A DNA stretch of 64,000 nucleotides from Pseudomonas fortuita (GTDB lineage: Bacteria; Pseudomonadota; Gammaproteobacteria; Pseudomonadales; Pseudomonadaceae): the NCBI RefSeq assembly GCF_026898135.2, contig NZ_CP114035.2:3265501-3329500 (forward strand), read 5' to 3'. The notes under the pieces were generated by a model that was not told the origin of the DNA, made no database searches, and was given only the letters and a program-made list of their open reading frames with translations. Shown piece after piece: positions 56,644 through 63,744 of this stretch (position 1 is the stretch's first letter; every line of letters begins with the position of its first letter). A program made the translations under genes and the position numbers.

Positions 56644-57773
56644 CCGACGACACCCGCACCACGACCACCAACGCCATCGCCGAAACCCCGGAAGGCACCA
56701 CACCGCCCAGCGAGCCCACCAGCCCGACGCGTTCGCGGCGGGTGCGCATCCTGTCGACGATCAGCTTCGCCTGCGTGGCCTTGGCCGGCATCCTGCTGGT
56801 GCTGTATGCCTGGCGCCTGCCGCCGTTCGGCAGCGCCATCGAAAGTACCGAAAATGCCTTGGTGCGCGGCCAGGTGACCATCATTGGCCCGCAGCTCAGT
56901 GGTTACATCGTCGATGTGCCGGTGCACGACTTTCAGTTCGTCAAGACCGGTGACTTGCTGGTGCAACTGGACGACCGCATCTACACGCAGCGCCTGGCCC
57001 AGGCCATCGCCCAACTGCAGCAACAGCAGGCGGCCCTGGCCAACAACCTGCAGCAGCGTAACAGCGCCGAAGCCACCATCGCCCAGCGTCAGGCGGCCAT
57101 CGGCGATGCGGCGGCCCAGGCAGCCAAGGCCAAAGCCGACCTTGGCCGCAACCAGGCGCTGGTCAATGACGGCTCTGTGTCGCGCCGTGACCTGGACCTG
57201 GCCCGTGCCAGCGAAGCCGCTGCCGTCGCCAGCCTGGCCCAGGCCAAGGCGGCGCTGGAAATCGCTCGCCAAGACCGGGAAACGGTGGTGGTCAACCGGG
57301 CCGCGTTACAAGCTTCGGTAGAGAATGCCAAGGCGGCGGTGGAGCTGGCGCGCATCGACCTCGACAACACCCGGGTCACCGCCCCGCGCGACGGCCAGCT
57401 GGGGCAGATCGGCACGCGCCTGGGGGCTTATGTGAATTCCGGCGCGCAGTTGATGGCCCTGGTACCCGACACCCTGTGGGTGATTGCCAACATGAAGGAA
57501 ACCCAGATGGCCAATGTACGCATCGGCCAACCGGTGAGCTTCACCGTGGATGCGCTCAACCACCTGAAGCTACAGGGGCATGTACAGCAGATCTCGCCAG
57601 CAACCGGCTCGGAGTTCGCCTTGCTGCAAGCGGACAATGCCACCGGCAACTTCGTCAAGATTGCCCAGCGTATTCCGGTGCGCATTACCGTGGATGCCGA
57701 CCAGCCGGAAGCCAGGCACCTGCGGCCGGGGATGTCGGTAGTGGTCAGTATCGATACCCGTAGCCAGGATTGA
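56640..57773 (+). CDS. EmrA/HlyD-family membrane fusion protein
   Basis: The 377-residue protein has one N-terminal membrane helix (ISFACVALAGILLVLYAW), a split biotinyl-lipoyl domain (VPVHDFQFVKTGDLLVQLDD and LGAYVNSGAQLMALVPD), a central coiled coil rich in Gln and Ala (about residues 115-230) and a C-terminal beta domain ending RHLRPGMSVVVSID. It would bridge the EmrB-like pump to an outer-membrane TolC. No TolC gene is in the window. Confidence 0.9.
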   Translation: MTDDTRTTTTNAIAETPEGTTPPSEPTSPTRSRRVRILSTISFACVALAGILLVLYAWRLPPFGSAIESTENALVRGQVTIIGPQLSGYIVDVPVHDFQFVKTGDLLVQLDDRIYTQRLAQAIAQLQQQQAALANNLQQRNSAEATIAQRQAAIGDAAAQAAKAKADLGRNQALVNDGSVSRRDLDLARASEAAAVASLAQAKAALEIARQDRETVVVNRAALQASVENAKAAVELARIDLDNTRVTAPRDGQLGQIGTRLGAYVNSGAQLMALVPDTLWVIANMKETQMANVRIGQPVSFTVDALNHLKLQGHVQQISPATGSEFALLQADNATGNFVKIAQRIPVRITVDADQPEARHLRPGMSVVVSIDTRSQD

Positions 57774-57786
57774 TGTGTTCGCGGCC

Positions 57787-57882
57787 GGCCTCTTCGCGGG
57801 GCAAGCCCGCTCCCACAGAGACTGCACAGCTTTCAAAGGCTGCGCTGGACCTGTGGGAGCGGGCTTGCCCCGCGAAGAGGCC
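57787..57882. repeat. REP element pair
   Basis: The 32-base arms at 57787-57818 and 57851-57882 are perfect inverted copies (GGCCTCTTCGCGGGGCAAGC ... and GCTTGCCCCGCGAAGAGGCC). P. putida-type REP between the convergent HlyD-type and AEC genes. Confidence 0.9.
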
Positions 57883-57891
57883 AGAACAGGC

Positions 57892-58767
57892 TTACATCCA
57901 CCAGGCCAGCACCACCGGCAACCAGACAAACGAAAGCACCGTCGAACACATCACCAGGTTCGCCACCTGCTCCGGCTCACGATTGGCCCGCACCGCCATC
58001 AGGTAGTTGAACACAGCAACCGGCATCGCCGACTGTACCACCAGTACCGCGTGCTCAAGGTTGTCCATGCCTAGCGCCGCCCCCACTGCCCAGCCCATCG
58101 CAGCCCCCAGGCCAATGCGCAAGCCGCCCAGCAACAGGCCGCTGCCCACGTGACGCAGGCGAATGCTGGCCAGCGACACCCCCAGGGTCAGCAACATCAG
58201 CGGAATGGTCATGCCGCCGAGCAAATCTGCAGTGTTTGCCAGCCAGCGCGGTAGCTCGAAATCGAGAAAGATGATGGGCATGGCGCCGGCCAGGCTGATG
58301 ACAATAGGGTTGCGCAGCAGCGCCTTGAGCGAAGCCGCTGTGCCAGAGATGGCCATGCCGATGGTGAACTGCACGATCGACAAGGTCAGGAAAAACGCCA
58401 CGGCCAGTGCCAGGCCGTGCTCACCGAAGGCATACAAGCTGATCGGCAGGCCCATATTGCCCGTATTAGGAAACATGAACGCCGGCAGCAGTACCCGCCA
58501 ATGCATGCCCGAAGCACGACACACCAGCAAGGCGACCAAGGCCATGCCCAGGGTGCACAGCAGGCAAGCCAAGGCCATGCTGGTGAAGGCGTCAGGGTTC
58601 AGCTCGGTGCGACTGAGGGTGGACAGCACCAGCGACGGGGTACCGACAGTCATCACGACCCGGGCGATGAAATCGGTGGGGTAGTCCAGGCCCTTGCGGG
58701 CCCAGGCAAAGCCGATGCCGGCGACGATGAAGACCGGGGCCAGGACTGCGAACAGCGACGCGAACAT
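57892..58767 (-). CDS. AEC-family transporter (auxin efflux carrier/malonate transporter-like)
   Basis: The 291-residue membrane protein has about 10 hydrophobic segments. Family features are PVFIVAGIGFAWARKG at the N-terminus, FMFPNTGNMGLPISLYAFGE with the conserved Asn-Thr-Gly-Asn-Met, and a C-terminal repeat VVQSAMPVAVFNYLMAVR. AEC carriers export or import organic acids such as malonate. ATG 58767 follows AAGGAAGG; earlier in-frame starts add a hydrophilic extension. Confidence 0.87.
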   Translation of the reverse strand: MFASLFAVLAPVFIVAGIGFAWARKGLDYPTDFIARVVMTVGTPSLVLSTLSRTELNPDAFTSMALACLLCTLGMALVALLVCRASGMHWRVLLPAFMFPNTGNMGLPISLYAFGEHGLALAVAFFLTLSIVQFTIGMAISGTAASLKALLRNPIVISLAGAMPIIFLDFELPRWLANTADLLGGMTIPLMLLTLGVSLASIRLRHVGSGLLLGGLRIGLGAAMGWAVGAALGMDNLEHAVLVVQSAMPVAVFNYLMAVRANREPEQVANLVMCSTVLSFVWLPVVLAWWM

Positions 58768-59180
58768 GATGGGCCTTCCTTGGGGTGGGTTCAGCATTAT
58801 GCAGCAGTCCGTGAGATGGCCGGGGCTGCACAGCGGCGCCAAGATGTCTGCCCAAGACACGTTCATGTCGCCCTTGGACTGCGGCGTCTCGTCGCATACC
58901 CGTGCCCCTTGGGCAAAAGCTTCCAAGCCCGTAGAATCCCGCTTCCTTTTCGCCCGTCGCCTTGAACGGTGGCAACCCGCAGCAATGACAGAGTCCGTGC
59001 CTGAACACATGAACGCACATGTGAAATAGGCTCAACCCTCCCCGCCCGGCCCATTCCCAAAGGGTCCAGCGGTTGAGTCTTGCCCAGGTCGCATCCGTGT
59101 CGCCACTCGCCCCTTATCGGGTCGAGCCGGTGTGCGCGTCCGAGAAGGCGCTCATTCCGCTCATCCAACTAGAGGTTTGT
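58768..59180. other. 413-base gap with divergent promoters and one hairpin
   Basis: No gene is supported in this gap between the divergent AEC and MFS genes. It contains GGCTCAACC (59029-59037) and GGTTGAGTC (59071-59079), an imperfect-by-one-wobble 9-bp stem around a C-rich 33-base loop, and CACATGAACGCACATGTG (58999-59022 region). The rest shows no REP or coding frame. Confidence 0.45.
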
Positions 59181-60473
59181 ATGTCTCCGCGTTTGCTGGC
59201 CATGGCGCTGGCGCCCCTGCTCGGGCTGTTCATCATTGCCTTGGGCAACGGCTTCATGTCTTCCCTGACTACCCTGCGCCTGGGCGCTGCCGGTGAGTCG
59301 GCCACCACCATCGGCGTCGTCTCGTCCACCTACTTCCTAGGCCTGACCCTGGGCGCCATCTTCAACGACCGGCTGATCTTGCGCATCGGCCATATCCGCG
59401 CCTACACAAGCTTCGCTTCGCTGATCGGCGCGACCATCCTGCTGCAGGGGCTGTTCTACGACGTCACCTGGTGGTCGGTGCTGCGCCTGATCAACGGGTG
59501 GGCGGCAGTCGGCGTGTTCCTGGTGATCGAAAGCTGGCTGCTGCTGGCCGGCGATGCAAAAATCCGCGGCCGCCTGCTGGCGCTGTACATGATCGCCTTC
59601 TACGGCGCCGGGGTGATTGCCCAGGCAGGCCTTGGCGAAATCACCCAGCTTGGCGACACCGCACCCTTCATGCTGGCTGGGGTACTGGCTGCCCTGTCGG
59701 TACTGCCCATCGTGATCCTCCCGCGGGTATCGCCACTGCTGGACCAGGTCGAACCCCTCAAACCCCGCCAATTGTTGGGTGTGGCACCGTCTGGCCTGGT
59801 TGGCTGCTTTGGTTCGGGGGTGGCGATTGCCGGCATTTATGCCCTGCTGCCGCTGTACCTGCAGCGCATCGGCCTGGCCGTGGGCGAGGTCGGCAACATG
59901 ATGGCCTGGGTGATCCTCGGCGCCATGCTGCTGCAATACCCGGTGGGCCGCTGGTCCGACCGCAAGGATCGCCAGGATGTGCTGATTGCCCTGGCTGCAC
60001 TGTGCGTGGTGTTGTCGCTGGTCACAGTATTCCTGCCGTCGGACTCGTTCCTGCTGCCGGCCATGCTGTTCCTGCTGGGTGGTGGCGTGTTCACGCTGTA
60101 CCCGGTGGCGGTCAGCCATGCGGCCGACCGCGCGCCTTCCGACGCGCTGGTACCGATGATTCAAGGCTTGTTGTTGATCAACTCACTGGGTTCGGCCATG
60201 GCGCCGGTGGCCATTTCGCCCATGATGACCGAGTTTGGCGAGGCCGGGTTGTTCTGGGCCTTTGCCGTGGTCAACCTGGCCATGGTGTGCTTTTTCATGT
60301 GGCGACGCGGCAAGCGCCCGGCCGCAGAGCACCCGGCACCGTTCACCGCTTCGACCACCTTCTCGCCAACCGGCGCCGAGCTGCGGGTAACCGAAGACCT
60401 GATGCATGCGGCGCAGGAGCATCCGCCGCTGGATCCCGTGGAAAGCCCGGCGCAACGCTCAGAGCCTGTCTGA
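59181..60473 (+). CDS. MFS transporter, YcaD-like
   Basis: The 430-residue protein has 12 predicted helices and resembles YcaD-type MFS proteins: FIIALGNGFMSSLTTLRLGA, GVVSSTYFLGLTLGAIFNDR, INGWAAVGVFLVIESWLL and MIAFYGAGVIAQAGLGEI. The substrate of this family is not established. AGAGGT precedes ATG 59181. A hydrophilic ~55-residue C-terminal tail rich in Pro, Glu and Ala follows the last helix. Confidence 0.87.
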   Translation: MSPRLLAMALAPLLGLFIIALGNGFMSSLTTLRLGAAGESATTIGVVSSTYFLGLTLGAIFNDRLILRIGHIRAYTSFASLIGATILLQGLFYDVTWWSVLRLINGWAAVGVFLVIESWLLLAGDAKIRGRLLALYMIAFYGAGVIAQAGLGEITQLGDTAPFMLAGVLAALSVLPIVILPRVSPLLDQVEPLKPRQLLGVAPSGLVGCFGSGVAIAGIYALLPLYLQRIGLAVGEVGNMMAWVILGAMLLQYPVGRWSDRKDRQDVLIALAALCVVLSLVTVFLPSDSFLLPAMLFLLGGGVFTLYPVAVSHAADRAPSDALVPMIQGLLLINSLGSAMAPVAISPMMTEFGEAGLFWAFAVVNLAMVCFFMWRRGKRPAAEHPAPFTASTTFSPTGAELRVTEDLMHAAQEHPPLDPVESPAQRSEPV

Positions 60474-60547
60474 ATCCGTTGCCGACTCCTTGTGGGAGGC
60501 CACTCATCCCTTATAGGTTGTGCTGTCACGCAGAGAACAGTGGCTGG

Positions 60548-60636
60548 TGTGGGGGCGGGCTTGTCCCGCGAAGCAGGCAACGCTGTGTATGGCACCGGCT
60601 TTGCCGGTGTTCCCGGGGCAAGCCCGCTCCCACAGA
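60548..60636. repeat. REP element pair
   Basis: GTGGGGGCGGGCTTGTCCCG near 60549 and GGGGCAAGCCCGCTCCCACA ending near 60636 form an inverted REP pair around GGCACCGGCTTTGCCGGTG. It lies between the MFS gene and the small secreted protein gene. Confidence 0.88.
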
Positions 60637-60718
60637 GTGACCACTCGTCGCCCGAAAGGCACACCTGCCCTGACGCGCAGCCAAACGAATGACAGATCAT
60701 CCGCCAAGGAGACCCTCC

Positions 60719-61027
60719 ATGATCCGCATTCGCTCTCTCTCCCTGTGCCTGGCGCTCGCGCTGGCCAGCCTCACCGGTACCACCTTTGCTGCCACCGACA
60801 CCAACACCGACAGCCGTCCGCAAACCGACCAGTCTGGCGGCAAGACCGCCGGTGACGACAGCAGCGTCAACAGCCCCGGCAGTGGCCAGGACAACGACAG
60901 CAGCGACACCGGCAGCAACAGCGATGCCGCCGACGGGGCCAGCGGCGGTTCGAACAGCACGGGCGAGGCGACAGGCTCTGGCGCCGGGCACACCGGCGGC
61001 ACCGCCGAGGACCAGGACAGCCACTGA
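60719..61027 (+). CDS. Small secreted, disordered Ser/Gly/Asp-rich protein
   Basis: The 102-residue product has a signal peptide (SLSLCLALALASLTGTTFA, cleavage near residue 25). The rest is low-complexity: Ser, Gly, Asp, Thr, Asn and Ala, with no aromatic residues and almost no hydrophobic ones, ending EDQDSH. AAGGAG precedes ATG 60719. I do not recognise a family. The strong acidic, disordered composition suggests a periplasmic buffering, ion-binding or surface role, but nothing in the sequence proves one. Confidence 0.75.
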   Translation: MIRIRSLSLCLALALASLTGTTFAATDTNTDSRPQTDQSGGKTAGDDSSVNSPGSGQDNDSSDTGSNSDAADGASGGSNSTGEATGSGAGHTGGTAEDQDSH

Positions 61028-61074
61028 GGCACGCCTCGGCTACACTGCGCCCAAAGCCCTGCCAAGGATTCGCC

Positions 61075-61626
61075 ATGAACGTCAAACCCTGGCTGCTCGC
61101 CGCCCTGCTGCCCTGCACAGCCTTGGCAAGCAGTAGCAACCAAGGGGCGCTGTCGATCAGTTCCTCGTCATTCACTGATGGGGGCGTGATCGCCCTGCAG
61201 CAGGTCGGGCAGGACCCGGCCTGCGGCGCAGGCGAGGAGCGCACCCCGCAACTGAGTTGGAACAACCTGCCCGCAGGTACCCAGTCGCTCGCGCTGATCA
61301 TGTTCGACCCGGACGGCGGCAAGGGTATCGGCGTGGTGCACTGGGTCGCGTACAACATTGACCCGGAGCACGATGGGCTCAAGGAAGGCATGGCCGGGCT
61401 CAGTGGGCAATACGTGACTGTGGGGCGCAACTCGCGGGGCACCCTCAGCTACCGAGGCCCCTGCCCACCCGCTGGCGACAACCCGCACCATTACGCACTG
61501 ACGCTCATTGCCACAGACCTGCCCTTGGGCACGCTTCCCGAGGGACTGGACCGCAGCGGTCTGTTGCAGTTGCTGCAAGGCCACGCATTAGGGGCGCAGA
61601 GCCTGATCGGGCGCTACGGCCATTGA
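61075..61626 (+). CDS. YbhB/YbcL-family PEBP (Raf-kinase-inhibitor-like) protein
   Basis: The 183-residue protein has a signal peptide (WLLAALLPCTALA) and the PEBP fold motifs QLSWNNLPAGTQSLALIMFD with the DPD that follows, VVHWVAYNIDP and YRGPCPPAGDNPHHYALTL. Bacterial YbhB proteins bind small ligands and their role is unclear. It is followed at once by the promoter region of the aromatic leader. Confidence 0.9.
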   Translation: MNVKPWLLAALLPCTALASSSNQGALSISSSSFTDGGVIALQQVGQDPACGAGEERTPQLSWNNLPAGTQSLALIMFDPDGGKGIGVVHWVAYNIDPEHDGLKEGMAGLSGQYVTVGRNSRGTLSYRGPCPPAGDNPHHYALTLIATDLPLGTLPEGLDRSGLLQLLQGHALGAQSLIGRYGH

Positions 61627-61672
61627 ACCATCCAGTACAAAAACAAATGATCGAGCTCATAGCATTTATCCA

Positions 61673-61702
61673 TTGAATGGCCCGGTGAAACTGAAGTAAG
61701 CT
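61673..61702 (+). promoter_or_regulatory. Candidate promoter of the aromatic leader transcript
   Basis: TTGAAT (61673-61678) and TAAGCT (61697-61702) are separated by 18 bases, predicting a start near 61710, just before the leader's ribosome-binding site GGAG at 61717-61720. Both boxes are moderate matches, assigned by eye. Confidence 0.35.
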
Positions 61703-61726
61703 CGGGCTCATTCACTGGAGAGCAAC

Positions 61727-61846
61727 ATGCCAAATCACACCCGCAACCACGCCAACCACACCGGTCGCAAACTGCGCCCTGTGCTGGCCGTTGCCGGCTG
61801 CGTGGCACCTGCCAGCTATTACTTCGGGTATTGGTTTAGCCACTAG
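61727..61846 (+). CDS. Aromatic-rich leader peptide upstream of DAHP synthase
   Basis: A 39-codon ORF with GGAG six bases before its ATG. Its last nine residues are YYFGYWFSH: codons 31-37 read Tyr-Tyr-Phe-Gly-Tyr-Trp-Phe, then Ser-His-stop (61844-61846). Six of these nine residues are aromatic. A series of alternative stems and a terminator begin at the stop codon itself. This is the form of a regulatory leader peptide whose translation senses charged tRNA for aromatic amino acids. A genuine tiny membrane protein is a less likely alternative. Confidence 0.75.
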   Translation: MPNHTRNHANHTGRKLRPVLAVAGCVAPASYYFGYWFSH

Positions 61847-61940
61847 GCGCCGATACCCACACGGCGCCCACCTTCGAGGGGCCGCCGAACATGAGAATAC
61901 TCAAACCCCCGGTCGGCTCCCCGACCGGGGGTTTTGCTTT
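61846..61940 (+). promoter_or_regulatory. Attenuator: competing stems and terminator after the leader peptide
   Basis: Segment 1 GGCGCCG (61846-61852) pairs with segment 2 CGGCGCC (61862-61868). Segment 2 can instead pair with segment 3 (GGCGCCC with GGGCCGCC at 61879-61886). Segment 3 GGGGCCGCCG (61878-61887) can instead pair with CGGTCGGCTCC (61910-61920), which disrupts the terminator. A ribosome stalled at the aromatic codons leaves 1:2 free to form, so 3 pairs with the terminator arm and transcription continues. A ribosome at the stop codon covers segment 1, so 2:3 forms and the terminator folds. Structures drawn by hand. Confidence 0.65.
61903..61940 (+). terminator. Intrinsic terminator (attenuator arm)
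   Basis: AAACCCCCGGTCGG (61903-61916), loop CTCC, and CCGACCGGGGGTTT (61921-61934) make a perfect 14-bp stem followed by TGCTTTT. It lies 57 bases after the leader stop codon and 243 bases before the aroF start. Confidence 0.85.
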
Positions 61941-61982
61941 TCAGGCCTTTGAACAACACCGATTCACATTGAGGACAGATTC

Positions 61983-62132
61983 ATGAACTACGCCACTTAT
62001 TACGACGCAAACACCTATGCCTGGCGATTTAGCCAATCCCGTTCGGGCCAGCCTGCCGCCTCCGATCGGTCCTCAACAGGTGGCAATGCAGCAGCCAATA
62101 CGAATTCAACGATCTGTCGAACACCTCGATAG
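61983..62132 (+). CDS. Second short aromatic-rich ORF, in frame with aroF
   Basis: A 49-codon ORF with GAGG eight bases before its ATG. It begins MNYATYYDANTYAWRF: four Tyr, one Trp and one Phe in the first 16 codons. The rest (to CRTPR) has weak codon bias and ends in TAG 48 bases before the aroF ATG, in the same reading frame. It could be a second leader that controls aroF translation or simply a non-functional ORF. The hairpin TGCCGCCT (62054-62061)/AGGTGGCA (62078-62085) lies inside it; no T-run follows. Confidence 0.5.
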   Translation: MNYATYYDANTYAWRFSQSRSGQPAASDRSSTGGNAAANTNSTICRTPR

Positions 62133-62180
62133 GGCCGACAGCGCGGGCCTGAACCCGCCGTCCGCCCAGGGAAAAACGCC

Positions 62181-63242
62181 ATGCAAGCTTCCAACCTCGC
62201 CCTGCCCCTGACTCAGCCGCAAGCAGCCAACACCACGGTCAGCAAGCGCCTGCCCAGCCCGCACCTGCTCAAGCAACAGATGCCGCTGTCCAGTGAACTG
62301 GCCCAGCAAGTCCAGGCCCACCGCCAGGCCATCCGCAACATCCTCGAAGGCCGCGACGAGCGCCTGCTGGTAATCGTCGGCCCGTGCTCGATCCACGACC
62401 CACGCTCGGCGCTGGAATACGCCGACCGCCTGGCCGCCCTCAGCCGCGAAGTCGGTGACAAGCTGCTGCTGGTGATGCGCGCCTACGTCGAAAAACCGCG
62501 TACTACCGTCGGCTGGAAAGGTCTGGCCTACGACCCACACCTGGATGGCAGCGACGACATGCACTCGGGTATTGCCTTGTCCCGCGGGCTGATGCTGAGC
62601 ATGATCGAACGTGGCCTGCCGGTGGCCACCGAGCTGCTGCAACCGATGGCCGCCGGCTACTTCGACGACCTGCTGGCCTGGGCCGCAATTGGCGCACGCA
62701 CTACCGAATCGCAAATTCACCGCGAAATGGTCAGTGGCCTGGAACTGCCGGTCGGGTTCAAGAACGGCACCGACGGCGGCATTTCCATCGCCACCGACGC
62801 CATGCGCAGCGCAGCCCACCCGCACCGCCACTTCGGCATGGATGCGCAGGGCCACCCGGCAATCATCGAAACCCTGGGCAACCCGGACACGCACTTGGTA
62901 CTGCGCGGTGGCCACAAAGGGCCCAACTACGATGCCAACAGCATCGCCATGGCCCGTCAGGCATTGGCCAAGGTTGGCGTTCAGGCGCGCATCATGGTCG
63001 ATTGCAGCCACGCCAACAGCGGCAAGGACCCGGCTCGTCAGCCGGCGGTGTTCAACGATGTGCTGGAGCAACGCCTGGCAGGCGATCGCTCGATCGTTGG
63101 CGTGATGATCGAGGGGCACCTGTTCGACGGCTGCCAGGCGCTGGGCAAGGGTGCACTGAAGTACGGCGTTTCGATCACCGACGGCTGCCTGGGCTGGGCC
63201 TCGACCGAAACCTTGTTGCGTGAGGCTGCACTAAAACTGTGA
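62181..63242 (+). CDS. aroF: 3-deoxy-7-phosphoheptulonate (DAHP) synthase, class I
   Basis: The 353-residue enzyme joins phosphoenolpyruvate and erythrose 4-phosphate, the first step of the shikimate pathway. It has the class I motifs VIVGPCSIHDPRSAL, RAYVEKPRTTVGWKGL, GFKNGTDGG, LRGGHKGPNYD and MVDCSHANSGKD. AGGGA precedes ATG 62181. It lies behind an aromatic leader and attenuator, so its expression should rise when charged aromatic tRNA falls. Whether its feedback inhibitor is Tyr, Trp or Phe cannot be settled here; the Tyr-rich leaders favour Tyr. Symbol is used for the class. Confidence 0.93.
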   Translation: MQASNLALPLTQPQAANTTVSKRLPSPHLLKQQMPLSSELAQQVQAHRQAIRNILEGRDERLLVIVGPCSIHDPRSALEYADRLAALSREVGDKLLLVMRAYVEKPRTTVGWKGLAYDPHLDGSDDMHSGIALSRGLMLSMIERGLPVATELLQPMAAGYFDDLLAWAAIGARTTESQIHREMVSGLELPVGFKNGTDGGISIATDAMRSAAHPHRHFGMDAQGHPAIIETLGNPDTHLVLRGGHKGPNYDANSIAMARQALAKVGVQARIMVDCSHANSGKDPARQPAVFNDVLEQRLAGDRSIVGVMIEGHLFDGCQALGKGALKYGVSITDGCLGWASTETLLREAALKL

Positions 63243-63321
63243 GCCGAAGGTTGCGAGCCTGGCGAGACATACCCCAAGCAAGTGCGCTAGGCTTGCGTTT
63301 TTACCCCAAGGAGCAGTACCC

Positions 63322-63603
63322 ATGGCCCGTGCAACCGCCCGCCACATCCTGGTCAGCAGCGAAGAGAAATGCAACGAACTGAAAACCCAGATCGAAGCAG
63401 GCGCCGACTTCGCTGAAATCGCCAAAGCCAACTCGACCTGCCCGTCCAGCCGTCAGGGCGGTGACCTGGGCTCGTTCGGCCCAGGCCAGATGGTCAAGGA
63501 GTTCGACACCGTGGTGTTCAGCGCCCCGGTCAACACCGTGCAAGGCCCGGTGAAGACCCAGTTCGGCTACCACCTGCTGGAAGTGACCAGCCGCCAGGAC
63601 TGA
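63322..63603 (+). CDS. ppiC: Parvulin-type peptidyl-prolyl isomerase
   Basis: The 93-residue protein is a single cytoplasmic parvulin domain: ARATARHILVSSEEKCNEL, then GGDLGSFGPGQMVKEFD and VKTQFGYHLLEVTSRQ, as in E. coli PpiC. AAGGAG precedes ATG 63322. It lies 79 bases after aroF and could share its transcript. Confidence 0.95.
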   Translation: MARATARHILVSSEEKCNELKTQIEAGADFAEIAKANSTCPSSRQGGDLGSFGPGQMVKEFDTVVFSAPVNTVQGPVKTQFGYHLLEVTSRQD

Positions 63604-63627
63604 TTCTCCCTCCCGGTGATCAGACCC

Positions 63628-63717
63628 CCTGTGGGAGCGGGTTTACCCGCGAAGAGGCCAGACCAGACAACCTCGTTGCCTGCTCCGACGCATTCGCGGG
63701 TAAACCCGCTCCCACAA
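63628..63717. repeat. REP element pair directly before a peptide-binding gene
   Basis: CCTGTGGGAGCGGGTTTACC at 63628 and its inverted GGTAAACCCGCTCCCACAAG ending near 63717. The second arm ends only a few bases from the possible starts of the next gene. Confidence 0.88.
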
Positions 63718-63744
63718 GTATTGTGGGGGCTTGTGTTTTCGTGC

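Noticed and set aside
57787..57882. REP inverted repeats as possible CRISPR or insertion-sequence ends
   Set aside because: They occur singly as palindromic pairs between genes with no regular spacer array, transposase or target duplication.
61903..61940. Simple terminator of the PEBP gene only
   Set aside because: It lies nearly 280 bases after that stop, with the aromatic leader ORF and matching alternative stems in between, so an attenuator explains it better; it may still terminate PEBP transcripts.
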